Below, piece by piece: positions 13,661 to 27,700 of a stretch of 64,000 bases of DNA. Below the pieces are notes generated by a model. That model had not been told where the DNA came from and did not search any database. It saw only the letters and a program-made list of their open reading frames with translations. Each line of letters opens with the position of its first letter. Positions within the stretch are counted from its first letter, which is position 1. The translations under genes were made by a program, and so were the position numbers. This DNA is from Certhia americana. Taxonomy: Eukaryota > Chordata > Aves > Passeriformes > Certhiidae. The stretch is taken from assembly GCA_018697195.1 (NCBI GenBank), contig CM031879.1, forward strand, positions 25,851,660 to 25,915,659, written 5' to 3'.

Positions 13661-16600
13661 AAGGAATATAAGAAACATAATATACATCATCCTATTGGAG
13701 TTTTTTGTAACCCCATAAACATACCCATAAACCCAATGGATATCAGGGACAGTCAAAAATATCTATATGTAGTGAGACCACTACACAGGTTATTTCTCAA
13801 AAAATTATTTGAGATCTGTTTAGGTGGACTTTGCTAGTATTCAGTAGCTGAAGACACTTTATGTCTTTGTGTAAAACGGCTTTGATTAGAAATATTGGGA
13901 AATTTTGGACTCTAAAAATTACTTTAGTTATCTATCACATTGTTTATCTTTATTGGTATGCCAAGAGTCTGGAAACAAACTAAAAGCCCAAGAGGAGATC
14001 CTATATAAGCTTGCTATTGAATTATACACACAGTGCAGGCAAACTAGTATCTTTGACATTACATGGCCAAATGTGATGGCAAGTACTTATTGTATCTTAA
14101 GTTGTGCTCCCATGATATCTTCCCATGATATCCCATGATAAGATGCAACATCTGACTTTTAAGAGGGCCTTGAGAACAGCAAATAAGCATATGGAAATAA
14201 TCTGAATACAGAAATATGTGCTCATAAAAGGTATTCTCTGTCAGTGGTCATAAGGACTGGTACACTATTCATCCTAGAATCATTGAAAAAGTTTGGTGCT
14301 GCTTGTGATGGTTATTTTCAATGAATCAACTGTTTGAAGCTTGATTTGTTGTTGGTTTTGACTCCTTAGTGCTAAATAAAATCCAATCTAAATCTAAATT
14401 ACTTGCCTTCTGGATTCAGGTTTCACTAAACAAGTATATTAATGACATGAATGACCAAAGTGGAAAGGAATTAAGCTTCTTTATCAACCATTTATTCAGT
14501 AATGTAAACATTCAGTTATTTTTCCTAAACAAAAAGAGTAAACAGGTCACAAGTATCTAGGTCAAACACATAGAAATCAGACAGTTATTTCTTATTACAC
14601 AGATCTAGAAGGCTAATTTTTCTTGAAAATAATGATTGTATTCTGTTTCATTATTCATTTGGCTGTCTGAATAGGTAAAATTGGATTTCCTTATAGTATT
14701 GTTGATTTGTTTTGAGATTAAGTTCAAATATTTGAATAAAATTAAACCTGGAGCATAAACACAATTTTTCATTTCAGAATACAGCACTGCTTGGGTTTTT
14801 GTTACTGTAATTTATTTAGAAAAATTGTGTTATTGCTTCATAATTTAAATGTATTTTCACTTTAGAGAAGGATGTCAAAAACTTTACAGTGTTTTGTATT
14901 ATTGAGTCTGAAGCCTTTTACATACTCAAATACCACTTTTACATGAGCAATGCTCATTATCCCTTTATCATGCTGTTGAAGAATGCCCACATTGCTGTAT
15001 TTTACTGATACCCACTCCGAGGCAGGGAAACTAGAGAGCTGTCTGTCTCCCACGGTCCAGCTTACCAAGCTTGACTTTTCTCAATTTCCTTTTTCTGCTA
15101 GGTAATAAAATAGCTTAAATGTAAAATGACAACCTTTCTGTTATTACTCAAACACGGATTAATTGATGAAAAACCTCTAAAATCATGTTTAGAAACATGA
15201 TTTTTATGATTTTTATTTTCTTTTAATCCTCTTAAAATTATATTTTAAGGGGGTATATATACCCTGGGGAAAAAAAGACAGTGAAGATTAATTTAATTTA
15301 CCAAGACATTTTTTTCTTGCCTAAAATTCTTCTTTGATCACAATTTCCATGAGGGTTCAATCCAAACAGTCTAGCCCAAAAGCACCATGGCAGTTAATAG
15401 CAGATATTTAACAGATATTTAGGAAAAAAAATACAATAAACTGGGCAAGTATAGAATGCTCTTCCATCTGGTAAACGCTCCCATGAATCAGTAGGTCAGT
15501 TTTAGCAGTCACACTCCAGGGGTTTGTTCCAAAAATGATCTATTACATTTTTAAGCTATTTAGACCTTTGACTTTCTTGTTGCTCTGAGGTAAAGAGGTT
15601 CGCAGTGTAATAATAGCTTATGTGAAAACAGTATTTCCCTTTCCTCTCCTGAACAGTTCTCCCTCCTACTTGTGTTTGCTGAGTTTCATATCCTTCATGT
15701 GTTACAAGTTAAGTAGTGAGTAATCATTCCCAATACCCCTGACACTCACTAGAGATAGACGTCCACCATATCAGCTTCCTGAAGCTACCGGTTGTATGAA
15801 ATGAGGTCATATCTTTTCTGGAGGTCTCTCTTTGCCACTTCTCATGAAATTGTGACTGAGAAGTTGGGGTTTTCTTTCTTATCCTTTTTAAGCCTATTAT
15901 CTTTATCTGTGTTGATCATATATCTTGCAGTCATCCTGCTGCTTTACTTCATTGTTCTCCCAAGTATTTCACCATGTAGCTTACGTTAGTTATTTCTGCA
16001 ATTACTTTTTCTATCATTTATATATAAAGTTCCATGCTTGTTACTTCTGTATCTCCTTTTTATCACTATATGCTTATTGATGAGCATATCTATAGAACTG
16101 AACACCATGTGATCCAAAGTTTTACAGACTCTCCACATATTACTGGCTCATAAACTTGAAGATATTCCCCTGATTCTAATATGGACAGATTTCAGATGGT
16201 TTAGTTTATTATTTACCACATTGCTTGGCTCTCTTCCTCCTTCCTGATATTTCCATCTGAGTAATGACAAATTGAAATTTCCACTCTCTAGTTTCAGATG
16301 TGCTATCTTTTGGAAGCTGTTAATCCAACCACAAAAGAGCTTTTAAAGTGTATTTTATTTGAAACATCCTGCCCTAGAACAGACACCAGCAGAAATATCA
16401 CATAAATTCATGCCTTGATTTTTAAGAAAATAGAAGTAGTCAAAAAGAGTCTTTTCAACTAACTATGCTATTTCTTCTTCTTCAGTTCATTTCTCAAAGA
16501 ACTTAGCATATTCTTGAAATTAGCAATTAAAAAATGGAGCAAGTGTATCTGTTTAGAAGCATACAAACTACTAACATGTGCCTTATTTCTTGCAATTTTT

Positions 16601-19600
16601 CCAGAATGCAGACAAACTGCTGTTGTTGTTTATTTTTCTCATTTTGTGAACCATACAAATAATATAGTTTGAATGCAAAAAAAACAACAAAAATAAACAA
16701 AATAGCCTACAATAAGATGTGAGCATAGATGGTCAATAAAAAAATTTCTTTCTCCAAATGTATTCTGAATTACAGAACTATGAAAGCTGACTGTGAGTGC
16801 TACTAATCAGTAAGTGTTGAGCACACAGCCCCCCAAAGAGCACTGCGTGGTGCAGAGCTGGACTCTCTATATGTACAGAGGTCTGTGAGCTGGGCCAAAG
16901 CTCCCTGTACCTCCACCTTTGGATTGGCCTCTCTGCATTTCCATTCTGCCTGCAGAAGCATTACACCAAAAAGAAAATGTAGCACCACTTCTGTAGCAAA
17001 GGCACAAACTGTTGGGCACTTCCTCTGCTTTAGGTTTCATATAGGTTGTGCATAAAAAATGTGAAGGACTCTGCAAGAGCAAGTGAAACCACTAAGAGCT
17101 CTTCGTCTTGACAAGGTTATACGCTGCACAAGTGTAACTAAGAAAAAAAGCTGTACATTCACACATCTTTTCTTGTAAATGTGTTACATATAGGGAAACT
17201 GATAGGAGTTTGATTTGATCTCCTACGTTCTATTGGCATGGTATATGTACACATATACATTTATAAACTCTTCTGGCAGGGCTTGATATGTCCTGGCTTT
17301 GATTCTTACTTTACACTATTCACAATGTGAAACACATGTCCCTTTTCTCTGTGTGAGTGGAAAAGTGAGACAACTGACAGCCCTTGTTAAGTGCCTTACA
17401 GCTATGATAGCTGTGAGGAACTAATGACTTCTCACCTGGAGCACTGGTGTTTACAAGTCCCAGTGTGTTACTCAAACAAATAAACAAGCATGACAGGACA
17501 AGTTCTGTCGGGCAGTTTACTCCTTGCACTCTGGATATAATGCTTTTACCCCTTACTCCCCTAGGATTCCTAACCAAAACTCATTTCTTTCACTAATGAA
17601 GTAATCCTAAGGATTTGTTTCCCAGGATAATAGAGGTAGTTCACAGCCTTAATGTAAGACACATATACTGCAGTCTTAGCAGCAGATAATTTTAGATGAA
17701 CATGCTCTGTTGCTTTCCAAGCAGTGGTACGGGATGACCCATTTCTCTGCTGCATTTCCCCATTTGCAAAACAGGGAACCTGGCTGCACCTCACCAAGCC
17801 TATTCCACTCTCTGTACCAGCACTGCTTAAAGAGGCAGTACCCTGGGCAGTCGGGCTCTGCAGCTCACTGTGAACCCTGTGTTCCATGGGCTTTCCCAGG
17901 ATGGACAATTTCCAACAAGGAAGTGAATCAAGGAGACCTTAGAAGTGGCCTTTAATGCAAGCTATCCTCATGTTCATTTTTAAACTATATGGCCCAGAAC
18001 CCTTATAGTAAAAATATTCATGTGTTTGAGGTTAAATTGTTCACATATGGAGCTCTAACATGGTTTTTGTTGAACTTATTTTTTTAGCAGTAGTGGTCTC
18101 AGAATGAAAATGAATTGCCTTTTTCTGCTTAACTACTGAGGAACAGCTTAAATATAACCACAATCCAATAAACTAAATGAATACTCTACTTGGAAAACTG
18201 GAATGTACTATCTGAAATTCAGGTTGAGATGCTAACAGTCAAAACATCAGCAGAAGGCATTAAGCTCCCTACTGTCATAAATGTGTAACATTTCTCATTT
18301 TATTGCAACAAAGATGTCTGTGAGAGAGTCACTGAGACTTTAGAAGTTTTATTTGGAATCCATTCACTTTAAATCAGATGGATTGATAACCAGTTGAAGT
18401 AGTGCCAAAATGGTATTAATGAACAAAGTAGTTTTTAATATTTCATTGCTGTTCTCTCTGCATTTCCATCTTTTTTTTTTCTTCATTCTGAGTTAAGTAA
18501 TTCATTTACCTATTTAAGAATTGCAGAGAAATAAACCTATGAAATATAGTCATAAGTTATTGGAATTTACTTTCTTGATAACCAGAAAGTATAAATAATT
18601 TGATATATGATACATAATTTTTTTTCTTTAAGGTATCACTGATTATTTTTAGAACATTAGTTCACTTTAACTGCCTACCATAAGATGTAGAAACACAATA
18701 CTGTTAATACTGAATATCTTCTTTATGCACAACATTTATTAATAATAAAATGAAAACAGTGTACAGAACCCAAATTACAAATACAGCTTCAAATTAATGA
18801 CTATTTACAAGAAACCCTTTCTGTATCTGAAAAAAAAAAAAAAAAAAAGAAAAGTCCTATGGATTTCTTTACCTAGCTTCTAAGTACACGTTATTTCCAT
18901 CTGAGCTGTGTGGGTTCTTTACTGCATGGGTTCATAGCTCTTCTTCATGTGGATTTTCTGGGGAATTGATAAAGGTTAAATATGAAAGCCACCTCTTAAT
19001 GATAATAGGACATCTTTTCTTTACCTGTAAATCTGTCTTTTAAAAGGCTAAATTGGTTGAGACTATGAAATATCTTCAAACAGTAGAAGGGAAGACAGAG
19101 ACATCTGCACCATGCTTTCATGTATGCTCCACTTGCTTTGAAAGTCAAGATAAAATATTACTTCATGAGATTTCTCAGTAAAATTGAGTATAATATTCAC
19201 CTGTACTTTTGTTACTGCATTGCAGTTACTCACAGATTTTAATAAAGATAAATGTATATACATTATTCTACTGACAGACAACAGAATTGTGTCATATAAA
19301 GGTTTAGTGTTTAAGATGAAAGTGATTCTCCACTTGAAGGAAATAATGAAGACAAAATCTTTTGAAGTGGAATCCATACTGTATTTTTGTAAATGGGTCA
19401 AGGAATTAAGAATTATTTCAGCACACTAGAAAAATGCAGACAAATGGGAAGCCACAAAAAGGGTATGCTTGACAAAAAATGTGTCAGCTCTGTTCCATAC
19501 ACCTATTGATCCCACATATAAATTGCCGTTATGTGTATCCTTAGATGATTACCTTGCAGTTGTTAGTTTTGGTTTTGATGCTATCAGAAACATTATATGA

Positions 19601-21195
19601 TGGTAAAAAATGTTCTGCAAGAATAACACTTCTAAAACTATTTTTTTCCTATTTTTAATTGCAGCAGGAGTAATACTTATAAAATAATAAATTAAATGAA
19701 ATGAAATTTAAAAAAAAATTTAAAACTTGTCCTTTTGCTTTATTTCCTTTAGCTTTGTCTGCAACATGTATTCCTGCTCAGTCATATTTCCTAGCAACCC
19801 AGTGCAGATATGCTACAGAAAAAGCAGATACTTTGGAACACAGGAAGAGACTCTTAGCATGGCAGGCACACCTTCCAAAAGTTATGCCTTGTTGCTAATG
19901 CATAATTATATAGCGAAATTTCCTCCAATTAAAAAGTGAGAAGAAAAAATTCAGAAAGTCTTCTATTCAAAACACTCAGGAGACCTTTGGGCAGATTCAT
20001 GGTGCATACATGTAAAACAATTAGAAGTGTAAGGAAGAAATGCAAGTACAACTTCTCATATATACATTGTTATTTATTTATTCAAACAGCCAAATCTCCT
20101 ATTTATTCATTACCCAATAAGTTAATATTAGGAAGAATTTTTTTATTTTTTAAAATCTTATTTCCAAATATTTGTGAAATTACTCTAGTCTGTAAAATTT
20201 CAGCAATTTTTACATTTTTCAGGTCTTGTGCCACATAAAGCTGGGTATTAAAAGCATATGATCAGTTGCTTTTTTATACCAAACAAAAAAAAAGAGAAAA
20301 CCAAACAGCATAAGACTATTTTTGAATTCTTTACCAATTCTTACTATCAATGCTGAAGAAGAAGTGGCTTTTGTCAGCTATTTGCAAAATTCTTAAGATA
20401 ATTATGCTAATGCCTCATGGCATCCAGAATATCCAGGACTCATTGGATATCAAACAGGAAGGGGATTTGAACAGGGTAATTGCCACTTATGCATCTTTTC
20501 TTTCTTCACATTATGAAGGAATACACAGGCAGTTAGCAGAAGATGAAATAACAAGAAGGAAAAAGAATCCAGAGCCATTCTCTCCCAGTATCATAGAACT
20601 GAACTGCAGCTCATGCTGAGAAAAATGTCACATCTTTCCTCTGTACACATTCCTCCTATTACTTATGAGGATGAAAATAAGTACATGTCAAGTTTTACCC
20701 TCTCATCTATATAATATGCTGTTACTCCTACAGCCTAACTCCCCGTTTTTAAAAATAGTCATCAAACATTTTTTTTCAGTAAAAAATTTATCATGTTTGG
20801 TGTTACCAAAGAAAACCCAATGCTTCTCAAGTTAAAAAAAAAAAAAAAAAGCCAACCACCTACACACATTCAACCCCAAAAAAGCTACAAAAACACTCCA
20901 CTCAAACCAAAGCAAAGCAAACCAAAAACCTCAAGCATGTTGCAGCTTTCCAACCAGACTTTAAGGACATCAGCAGCTGAGATATTCTATCCTTGATGAA
21001 AGAAATTGTCATTCAGATGGTGGGTCACCTATCCAAAAACTACATCTGTGGATATTGTGACACTAAGTGAAGCCTTATTTATGAGGACCTACATCTGAGC
21101 CTATGAGACCAATTGTACATTTCAAGTTAAAAAGCATGGATTTATTAACAGGAATATTGGGGTTTATAAAACTCTCTCTCATAATCTACAATGCC
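13661..21195. other. Unique AT-rich non-coding DNA, no gene seen
   Basis: No exon, RNA gene or repeat family recognised over 7.5 kb. Small items: a tandem CCCATGATAT motif near 14110-14137, a 12-bp-arm hairpin at 15179-15204, and A-runs at about 18831-18848 and 20835-20850. Confidence 0.55.
15179..15204. repeat. Perfect inverted repeat (12-bp arms, 2-nt loop)
   Basis: AAAATCATGTTT at 15179-15190, AG, then its exact reverse complement AAACATGATTTT at 15193-15204. AT-rich and isolated. No function is implied by context. Confidence 0.85.
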
Positions 21196-21248
21196 AGAGA
21201 GGAGAGGAGAGGAGAGGAGAGGAGAGGAGAGGAGAGGAGAGGAGAGGA
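21196..21248. repeat. (GGAGA)n pentanucleotide microsatellite
   Basis: About ten units of a pure purine pentanucleotide. It is followed about 60 bp later by a pyrimidine pentanucleotide array on the same strand. Confidence 0.97.
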
Positions 21249-21303
21249 CTTTTCTAAGTTATGGCTACTCACACAGGCTCAAACCTTCTGAATCATGGAT
21301 AAA

Positions 21304-21432
21304 ATCTCTTCTTTTCTTTTCTTTTCTTTTCTTTTCTTTTCTTTTCTTTTCTTTTCTTTTCTTTTCTTTTCTTTTCTTTTCATTTCGTTTCGTTTCATTT
21401 CGTTTTTCTTTTCTTTTCTCTTTTTTCTTTCT
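21304..21432. repeat. (CTTTT)n pentanucleotide microsatellite with variant units
   Basis: A pure CTTTT core spans 21311-21380 (14 units). It decays into CATTT and CGTTT variant units at 21381-21405 and then irregular CTTTT/T-rich sequence. The variants lie only on the right, so the left part is the younger, homogenised portion. Confidence 0.97.
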
Positions 21433-24065
21433 GACATACATCTTTAGTGCTTTACAACAAGGTAACTTGACAAAAATTGACCTAAAAAAAGGCAGCTTGA
21501 GTTAGAAGGACAAAAATACAGAGTCCTGAAGTCTTTTGGGACAGCCCATAGATTTGAGCAATGCCTTCTTCTCAAAAGCAGTTCACAGCAAGCTAATAGA
21601 GATTTTCCTTCAAGTCAGCCTTTTCCTAAGCTCAAAAAGGGTAGGAGGGGAGATCTGACCTTTGATGAAGTTACTCTCTCTTTCATTCCTTTAGTTCAAA
21701 CAAAAGACTTCAGGCCTTTGAGCTGCACTGGCTTCATTTTTTGTTTGCAGAAAATGAAGATATGAGGCACGCTAAAGGCATGCAGAATGAAATTACTGTC
21801 AGTTATTTAAATTTTAGGGCCTTAATAATGAAAGAGTTGTGATTGAAGATAGCCTTTGAATATATTAAATGTGTGTATGGCATTAATGGATAAAAACTAA
21901 AAATAAACAGACTGAACTGCAGACACTGCACGATTTTACTCTGAAAAATGCTGGAGATCTCAGCAATGCACACTTTAGAATGGCTACTGCTCTTAAGCAA
22001 CTAATAGGCAATTAGATGACTCTAATGAAACAAAAAACTGAGAAAATGATTGTGTACTTTATCTTACATTTGAAGTTAGTTCTTTTTGTGGAGCACATTG
22101 TCAATAAGGAAAAAAAGGCATTTGACTTTCCAATGACCTTGTCATTCAGATTTGATTAAGTCTGTACTGCAGTTTTATTTCCTGTGGCGCCCATTACTGC
22201 TAGGGAAGACACATTATAATTATCTGACAGTACCAGAATCATTTAAAAAAGATAAATTCTTGTAGCTGAATCTAAAATACACCCTTTAACTCATCATGGG
22301 AAACTCTATACTGTTGAAGAAACTAAGCAGTAAAAGTCAGCCTCTATATTCAACCAAGAGTGTAAACTAAGAATGTATTTATTAAGAATACATATGGCTA
22401 CATTAATTTAGCCTACATTAACTTAGTTTCTCAAATATTTGTGTCTACAAATGCATATACAAATACTTCCAAAAATGAAGAAAAGTATTTAGATCAAGAG
22501 CCTCAAAGGACTGTTAAACAAAGCTCAGTCACTTAGTTGAAGTCTCTAAATATCAAGAAATATAGCTTCTGTGCAACTGCTTCTGCATCAGCTAGTTATC
22601 CTTATTTAACAGAGGTGGTTGCTAACAGAAACTTACTGCAAGTAGGTCTGGCTCTTAATATGCTCACAGCCCCAAATCCTCTGCAAATGAGGGCTGAAAA
22701 GCTAGAAATCATGTTCCACAGTTATAAATAAGAAACAGTGAATCACAGAGGAATAGGGCCTTACCAAATTGAGATAGTTGAGGATCAAAGAGCCACAACC
22801 AGGCTCCCTCCTTCTGCTGCTTTCATGTTTATCTGGATTTGGACTACAGGAGAAATGCATCCAAAATGAATAATGATGCCGAAATATCTGTGTTATCATA
22901 TCACTACAACTGAGGAGTCAAAGTGGCCTTGAACAGTACTTCAGTGAAAGGTAGCTCATGGGGAAAGAAGCAAAAGGAGAACCATGCTTTACATGTTGAG
23001 CCAAGTTCGAATTCTGGAACAGTTAAAGATTTTTGCTGTTAAGAGTGATCTAGAATTGGTTTGGTTGAGGGTAATTATGCCTTGCAACCTTTTATCCAAT
23101 TTTATAGTCAAGAAGAAATGAAACCTTTAGTTTGCTAAAATAAAGACATTTTCTTCTTTAACCATGCTTGTGTTTAAAAGAACCTCTGGCACTCTGGCTA
23201 CAGAAAGCAAATTATTTCCTCAGAAGCAGCAGCAATCTTTTTACATAAACTGTACAGCCATAAAGAGAAAAATTTTAAAATGGAATCTTTATTTGGCAAC
23301 GAAACTCTGTACATGAAGACTTTATTTTCTGTGAAAAATTCTGACCAGATTTCTTCTCTACAGCAATACATATCAAAAACTTTTTATGGATTTATAGTAG
23401 CAGAAACAAGCATTTGATGTTGATCAGACATGATATCTGTCCTATATTCATGTCAAATATGAAATTTTGCTGAAGAAATTGAAATATGTGCATTTGTCCT
23501 TTTCTCTCTGCAAACCAGACATCACTGTCCTAAATACTATAAAAAAGGTAAGCTTCAGGAGAATATAAACGTTAATGTCATCTAGATTCAACTTCAGATT
23601 TAAATCCAGTTGCGATAATATGTCATTTCTGATAGCAGAGTTACAAACAGATATGTTTTTGTATAGATTTTTTTTTGAGGATTTCAGTAATTGTAAGTAA
23701 TATCAGACTAATATTTTCTCAGGGTTATTTTTCATATTAAATACTATTAATATCTATTAAGCTGTTGGCTTGCAAGATCAGACTTATTCTGGAAAATTTA
23801 TACACATTGTTTAGACTGTTTAATGCTCTTGAAGTGCAAGACCTTTTGTTCTAGAAATAGTAAAGCATTTAGTTGTGCATACCAGAAAATAGTTTAGGAA
23901 ACAGTGCATACTATAACCTTAAGGCCAACAGGGCAAACAGTCAAGAGGCATTTGTGAAAAACTGTATGCAGATATCCAGAATGGGATCTCGTCAGGAAAA
24001 GCACATTCCCACTCCTCACTGGAAAAAAACCCAAATGTGTGTAATGTCCTCCAGCCTACTTAATT
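21433..24065. other. Unique AT-rich non-coding DNA, no gene seen
   Basis: No recognisable exon or repeat family. Frames are short and have no domain resemblance. Confidence 0.55.
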
Positions 24066-24760
24066 ATAGAAACCGAATTATTTGCATTGGAAAAGACCTC
24101 TACCATCATTGAATCCATCTGTTAATGCAGCACTCCTGGGTTAGCCCCTGAACCATGTCCCCAGGACCCACATCCACATGCCTTTCGAACACTTCCAGGG
24201 ATGGTGACTTCACAACTTTCCTAGGTAACCTGTTCCTCTGTTTTTGATACAGGCCAAGGATGTCATTGGCCCTCTTGGCCACCTGGGCACTCTGCTGGCT
24301 CATGTTCAGTTGGCTCTTAACCAGCACCTCCAGGTCCTATTCCACCAGGAAGCTTTCCAGCTACCCTTCCCAAGCCTGCTGCTTGGGGTTTGCAACCAAA
24401 GTGTTGCAACCCAAGTGTAGGACCTGACACTTAGGTCAGGTGAACCCCATACAATTGCTGAACCCCATACAATTGGCCTCAGCCCATAAATTCAGCCTGT
24501 CCAGATCCCTCTGCAGAGCCTTCACGTCCTCTAACAAATCAACAGTCCTGCCCAGCTTGTAATTGCCTGCCAACTCCCTGAGGATGCATTCCATCCCGTC
24601 AGGCCCCAGTGCTGAGCCTTGGGTAGCCCCATTAATGACCAGCTGGCAGCTGGATGTAGCTCAATTCACAACCATTGTCCAGGTTTACACCCCCTGAGGA
24701 GCACACCCATCCAAGCTGTGAGCAGCCTCCCTGCCTAGCTGGGTGCAGCACTGTCTTGGT
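24066..24760 (-). mobile_element. Truncated CR1 LINE (3' region, antisense)
   Basis: On the + strand it reads like a reverse-complemented CR1 3' end: TTGCATTGGAAAAGACC, then GCCACCTGGGCACTCTGCTG, GGCTCATGTTCAGTTGGCT, ACCTCCAGGTCC, TTGGCCTCAGCCCATAAATT, CAGCCTGTCCAGATCCCTCT and CCCCAGTGCTGAGCCTTGGG. These correspond to the end of the CR1 reverse-transcriptase ORF and its 3' UTR. The copy lacks the 5' part, as most CR1 copies do. It has internal deletions and a 17-bp duplication at 24441-24475. It is not functional. The right boundary is approximate. Confidence 0.88.
24441..24475. repeat. Short direct duplication inside CR1
   Basis: TGAACCCCATACAATTG occurs at 24441-24457 and again at 24459-24475. 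A single copy is expected in the CR1 family, so this is a local slippage duplication private to this copy. Confidence 0.85.
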
Positions 24761-27700
24761 CATTCTCATTGAACAGCTGTCAAGGTGGTTATTAATATCA
24801 GAGTTCAGCCACCTGTGCAAGGAAGAGCGTTTCCCTTTCAAGAGCTGTCATCTGGATCTCATCAAGATTACTTTCAAGGGTGGGATCTGCCTTTCCTTGT
24901 CAGCCTGGGAACACTCATTCGTGGTGGAGGTAACTGCTGGCAGATCTACAAAGGCTACAGCAGGCAGCCTATTACCTCATGTTCTCAATGGACCAAGGTA
25001 GGAAAAGCAAACAAATAAATACATGAAACCTGAAAATTAGCATTCAGACACTGCCACTTTTCCAACACTGTTCCTCCACTGACATCATTAGCACTGATTC
25101 TGGTCAGAACCATACTGCACATTTTCCAATTAACTGTGGAATGAGAAAAAGTGCTTTAAATAGTAGAAACACTAAAATAATGGTCAATATTTTAGCAACT
25201 TTGTCATTTATTGGTGCCTCTGACATAATGTGCATTTATCCTAAATGAAGCTGGTGAACAGTTTATTTTCAGTGTGTTAAATCATTTTACACACCACCTT
25301 ACACAAAAGTAAAGCAATAAGTGTCAACCACGATATTTTCAGTCAATTAATGACAATTTAGGGTGACCAAAGATCCAGTGTTTGAGCTGTAAGATTACAG
25401 ATAAGATTTATGTGCTTTAAAATTCCCTTTCTAAGGTTAATAATATAAACATGTGAAATTAATGAATGAAGATGATTACATAATCATGTTTTTGTTGATA
25501 TTTTAATACATATTTTATAGTATCATGAGATAAATCAGTTTGAATGCTCCCCTGGAGGTCATACGTCCATATAGGTAGAACATATATTTAGCATTTTACA
25601 ACACAACTTTTTCGTTAGTATTTAAACACTCTTGCAGGCAAGACAATCTTCAAAACAACCTAGTGAATTTATCACATGCTGTTCTTCACTGAAGTCTGGT
25701 CTCAGTACCTCACCTCTTCTTATGGTACCAAGCACAATCAGAACTTCTGAGTGCATTTTTAGAGCTGAGGGGCAAAGTGGAATCTTAGCACTTAACAGGA
25801 AGGAAAATGTGCTGTTCTGTGCAAACTTGAAAAATATGAGACTGATATCCTGAAATATGGAATAATACTTTAGAAGTATTGAGAGTATTTCTGTACCTTC
25901 GACTAAAATGAGCAAAGTATCTCTTCTAAATTGACTGGTAATAGCCACACTTTTATTTATAAGGGAAGTGTAAGTAAGTGATGTCAAGATTTTAAAGTGT
26001 ACAGAAGCTCTTACAGGTAATGAAATAGATCTTCATATATATATATATTCTTTACTATAAATTCAGTCAAAAAATATAGAAACACCACTATTTTTTTCCT
26101 CAGGGTTACAAAACTTTAGTTACTCTGGCACAGTGTAATTTTCTCCATTTTTCTTCTCCAATCTAATTACTGTAATTTAATCTTATTCTTATAATGATCT
26201 CACAGTGAAAAAATATATTCCCTCTGTGTATGAAGACAACTATTATCATAACTGAGCAAAGGTAAAACATATAATCTTAAATTATTTTATGTATTTTTAA
26301 TGTCATCTTGTGTTTGTGCAAAATCACTTCTCTTTAAACTTTTCAGTAACTATAAATTTTGACACAAATTAAAATAAATCTTTGTTGTATTACTTTTTTA
26401 CTACAATGGAAATGACAATTTTTTTTACAAGAATGTTTATACTATTTAAATGGAAAAACTATGGGAATAACATTCGAAACTTATTTTGCTATTTCTGCCA
26501 CTACCAAATAAGTGATGATAATACAATTAAGCTAGTCTGCACATAAGTCATTCCTGCTGTGTGAAGGGTCACTTTACTATCCTATCATCTGATTGTAATA
26601 TTTTTCTGTAATGCAACTTCTACCATAATCCTGGAAAAATGTTGGACAAGTTTGCATTCCAACAATGTAGAACATGCTTTAATGCTGACACTTGTTGACT
26701 GTTGACTGTGTGATTCAGTATCAAGAACATTATGTACTACCTAGAAAATGTGAATTAAAAAAAAAAAGGAATTTTTCATAATTAAAAAACATATGTATAT
26801 GTGAGAATATGGAGGCAGTTCTAAACCCACATGATAAAATGAAAAACAATTTAAAATCAGGAGGGGCTAAAATAAAAGAGGTCTATGAAGGAAAAAGAGG
26901 AAAGGGCAACAAGAGACTATTGCAGGTTAACCCTCTGATTGTTAAGGCTTTAAAAATGAGATTACCAGCTGTTGACTAGAAGGACATAAATACTAAAAGA
27001 AGAAATAACAGATTGGGTTGTCTGACATATACCAGCATGTCAAAAGGGAAATACATTACTTTTAGTATTCTCAACTATGAAAAAGTTGACATTTTTGACT
27101 TTATGCAGCAAGTTATTTAAATACACACTTAGCAATTGTAGGACATTTGTACAGACTTTAAAAATAAACACAGCTCTATTGGCAAAGTGTTGAAATTTCA
27201 TACTAACCTCACATCATTAAGTACAAAGCATTGCTTCAGTATGGATCCTCACTGCTCTGCATTCTCATCAGAGATAATAGCACCAATAACTACCATTTTT
27301 CTAGGGCAATATTGCTACAAATTCATCAGCATAATTAAATATATATTTTTCTTCAAAAATTCTACTTAAGTAAGATAAATATCATGGCTGACAGTAACTG
27401 TGACCACAGTGCTTATCACATTAACAAATACTTTAAGATTGTTTTAGTTTATGGTTTTCAAATCCACCTGCAACAAATGACATTATTGCTGGCTTCCATT
27501 TCAGCAGTGAAATCTGATTCCATAAACACAGAACAGGAATGCACAGTCATTTTGTTTGGAAGATTCATACTTTCCACAAAAGACATAGCTGTTGGGGTAC
27601 TTGTTCTATGGCCTCAAGGGACAGGCATTATATCAAGTCTTTATATTTCTTTTTCTCTTAATTTCAGTTTTCATCGTAGCAATTCTAGTTATATTTCATT

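Noticed and set aside
13397..13756. 119-codon minus-strand frame rich in Tyr, Val and Cys
   Set aside because: It derives from the CA/TA-rich repeat. Overlapping frames on the other strand show the same low complexity.
21191..21505. Frame with Glu-Arg-Arg-Gly-Glu then Phe-Phe-Ser-Phe-Leu repeats
   Set aside because: Translation of two pentanucleotide microsatellites.
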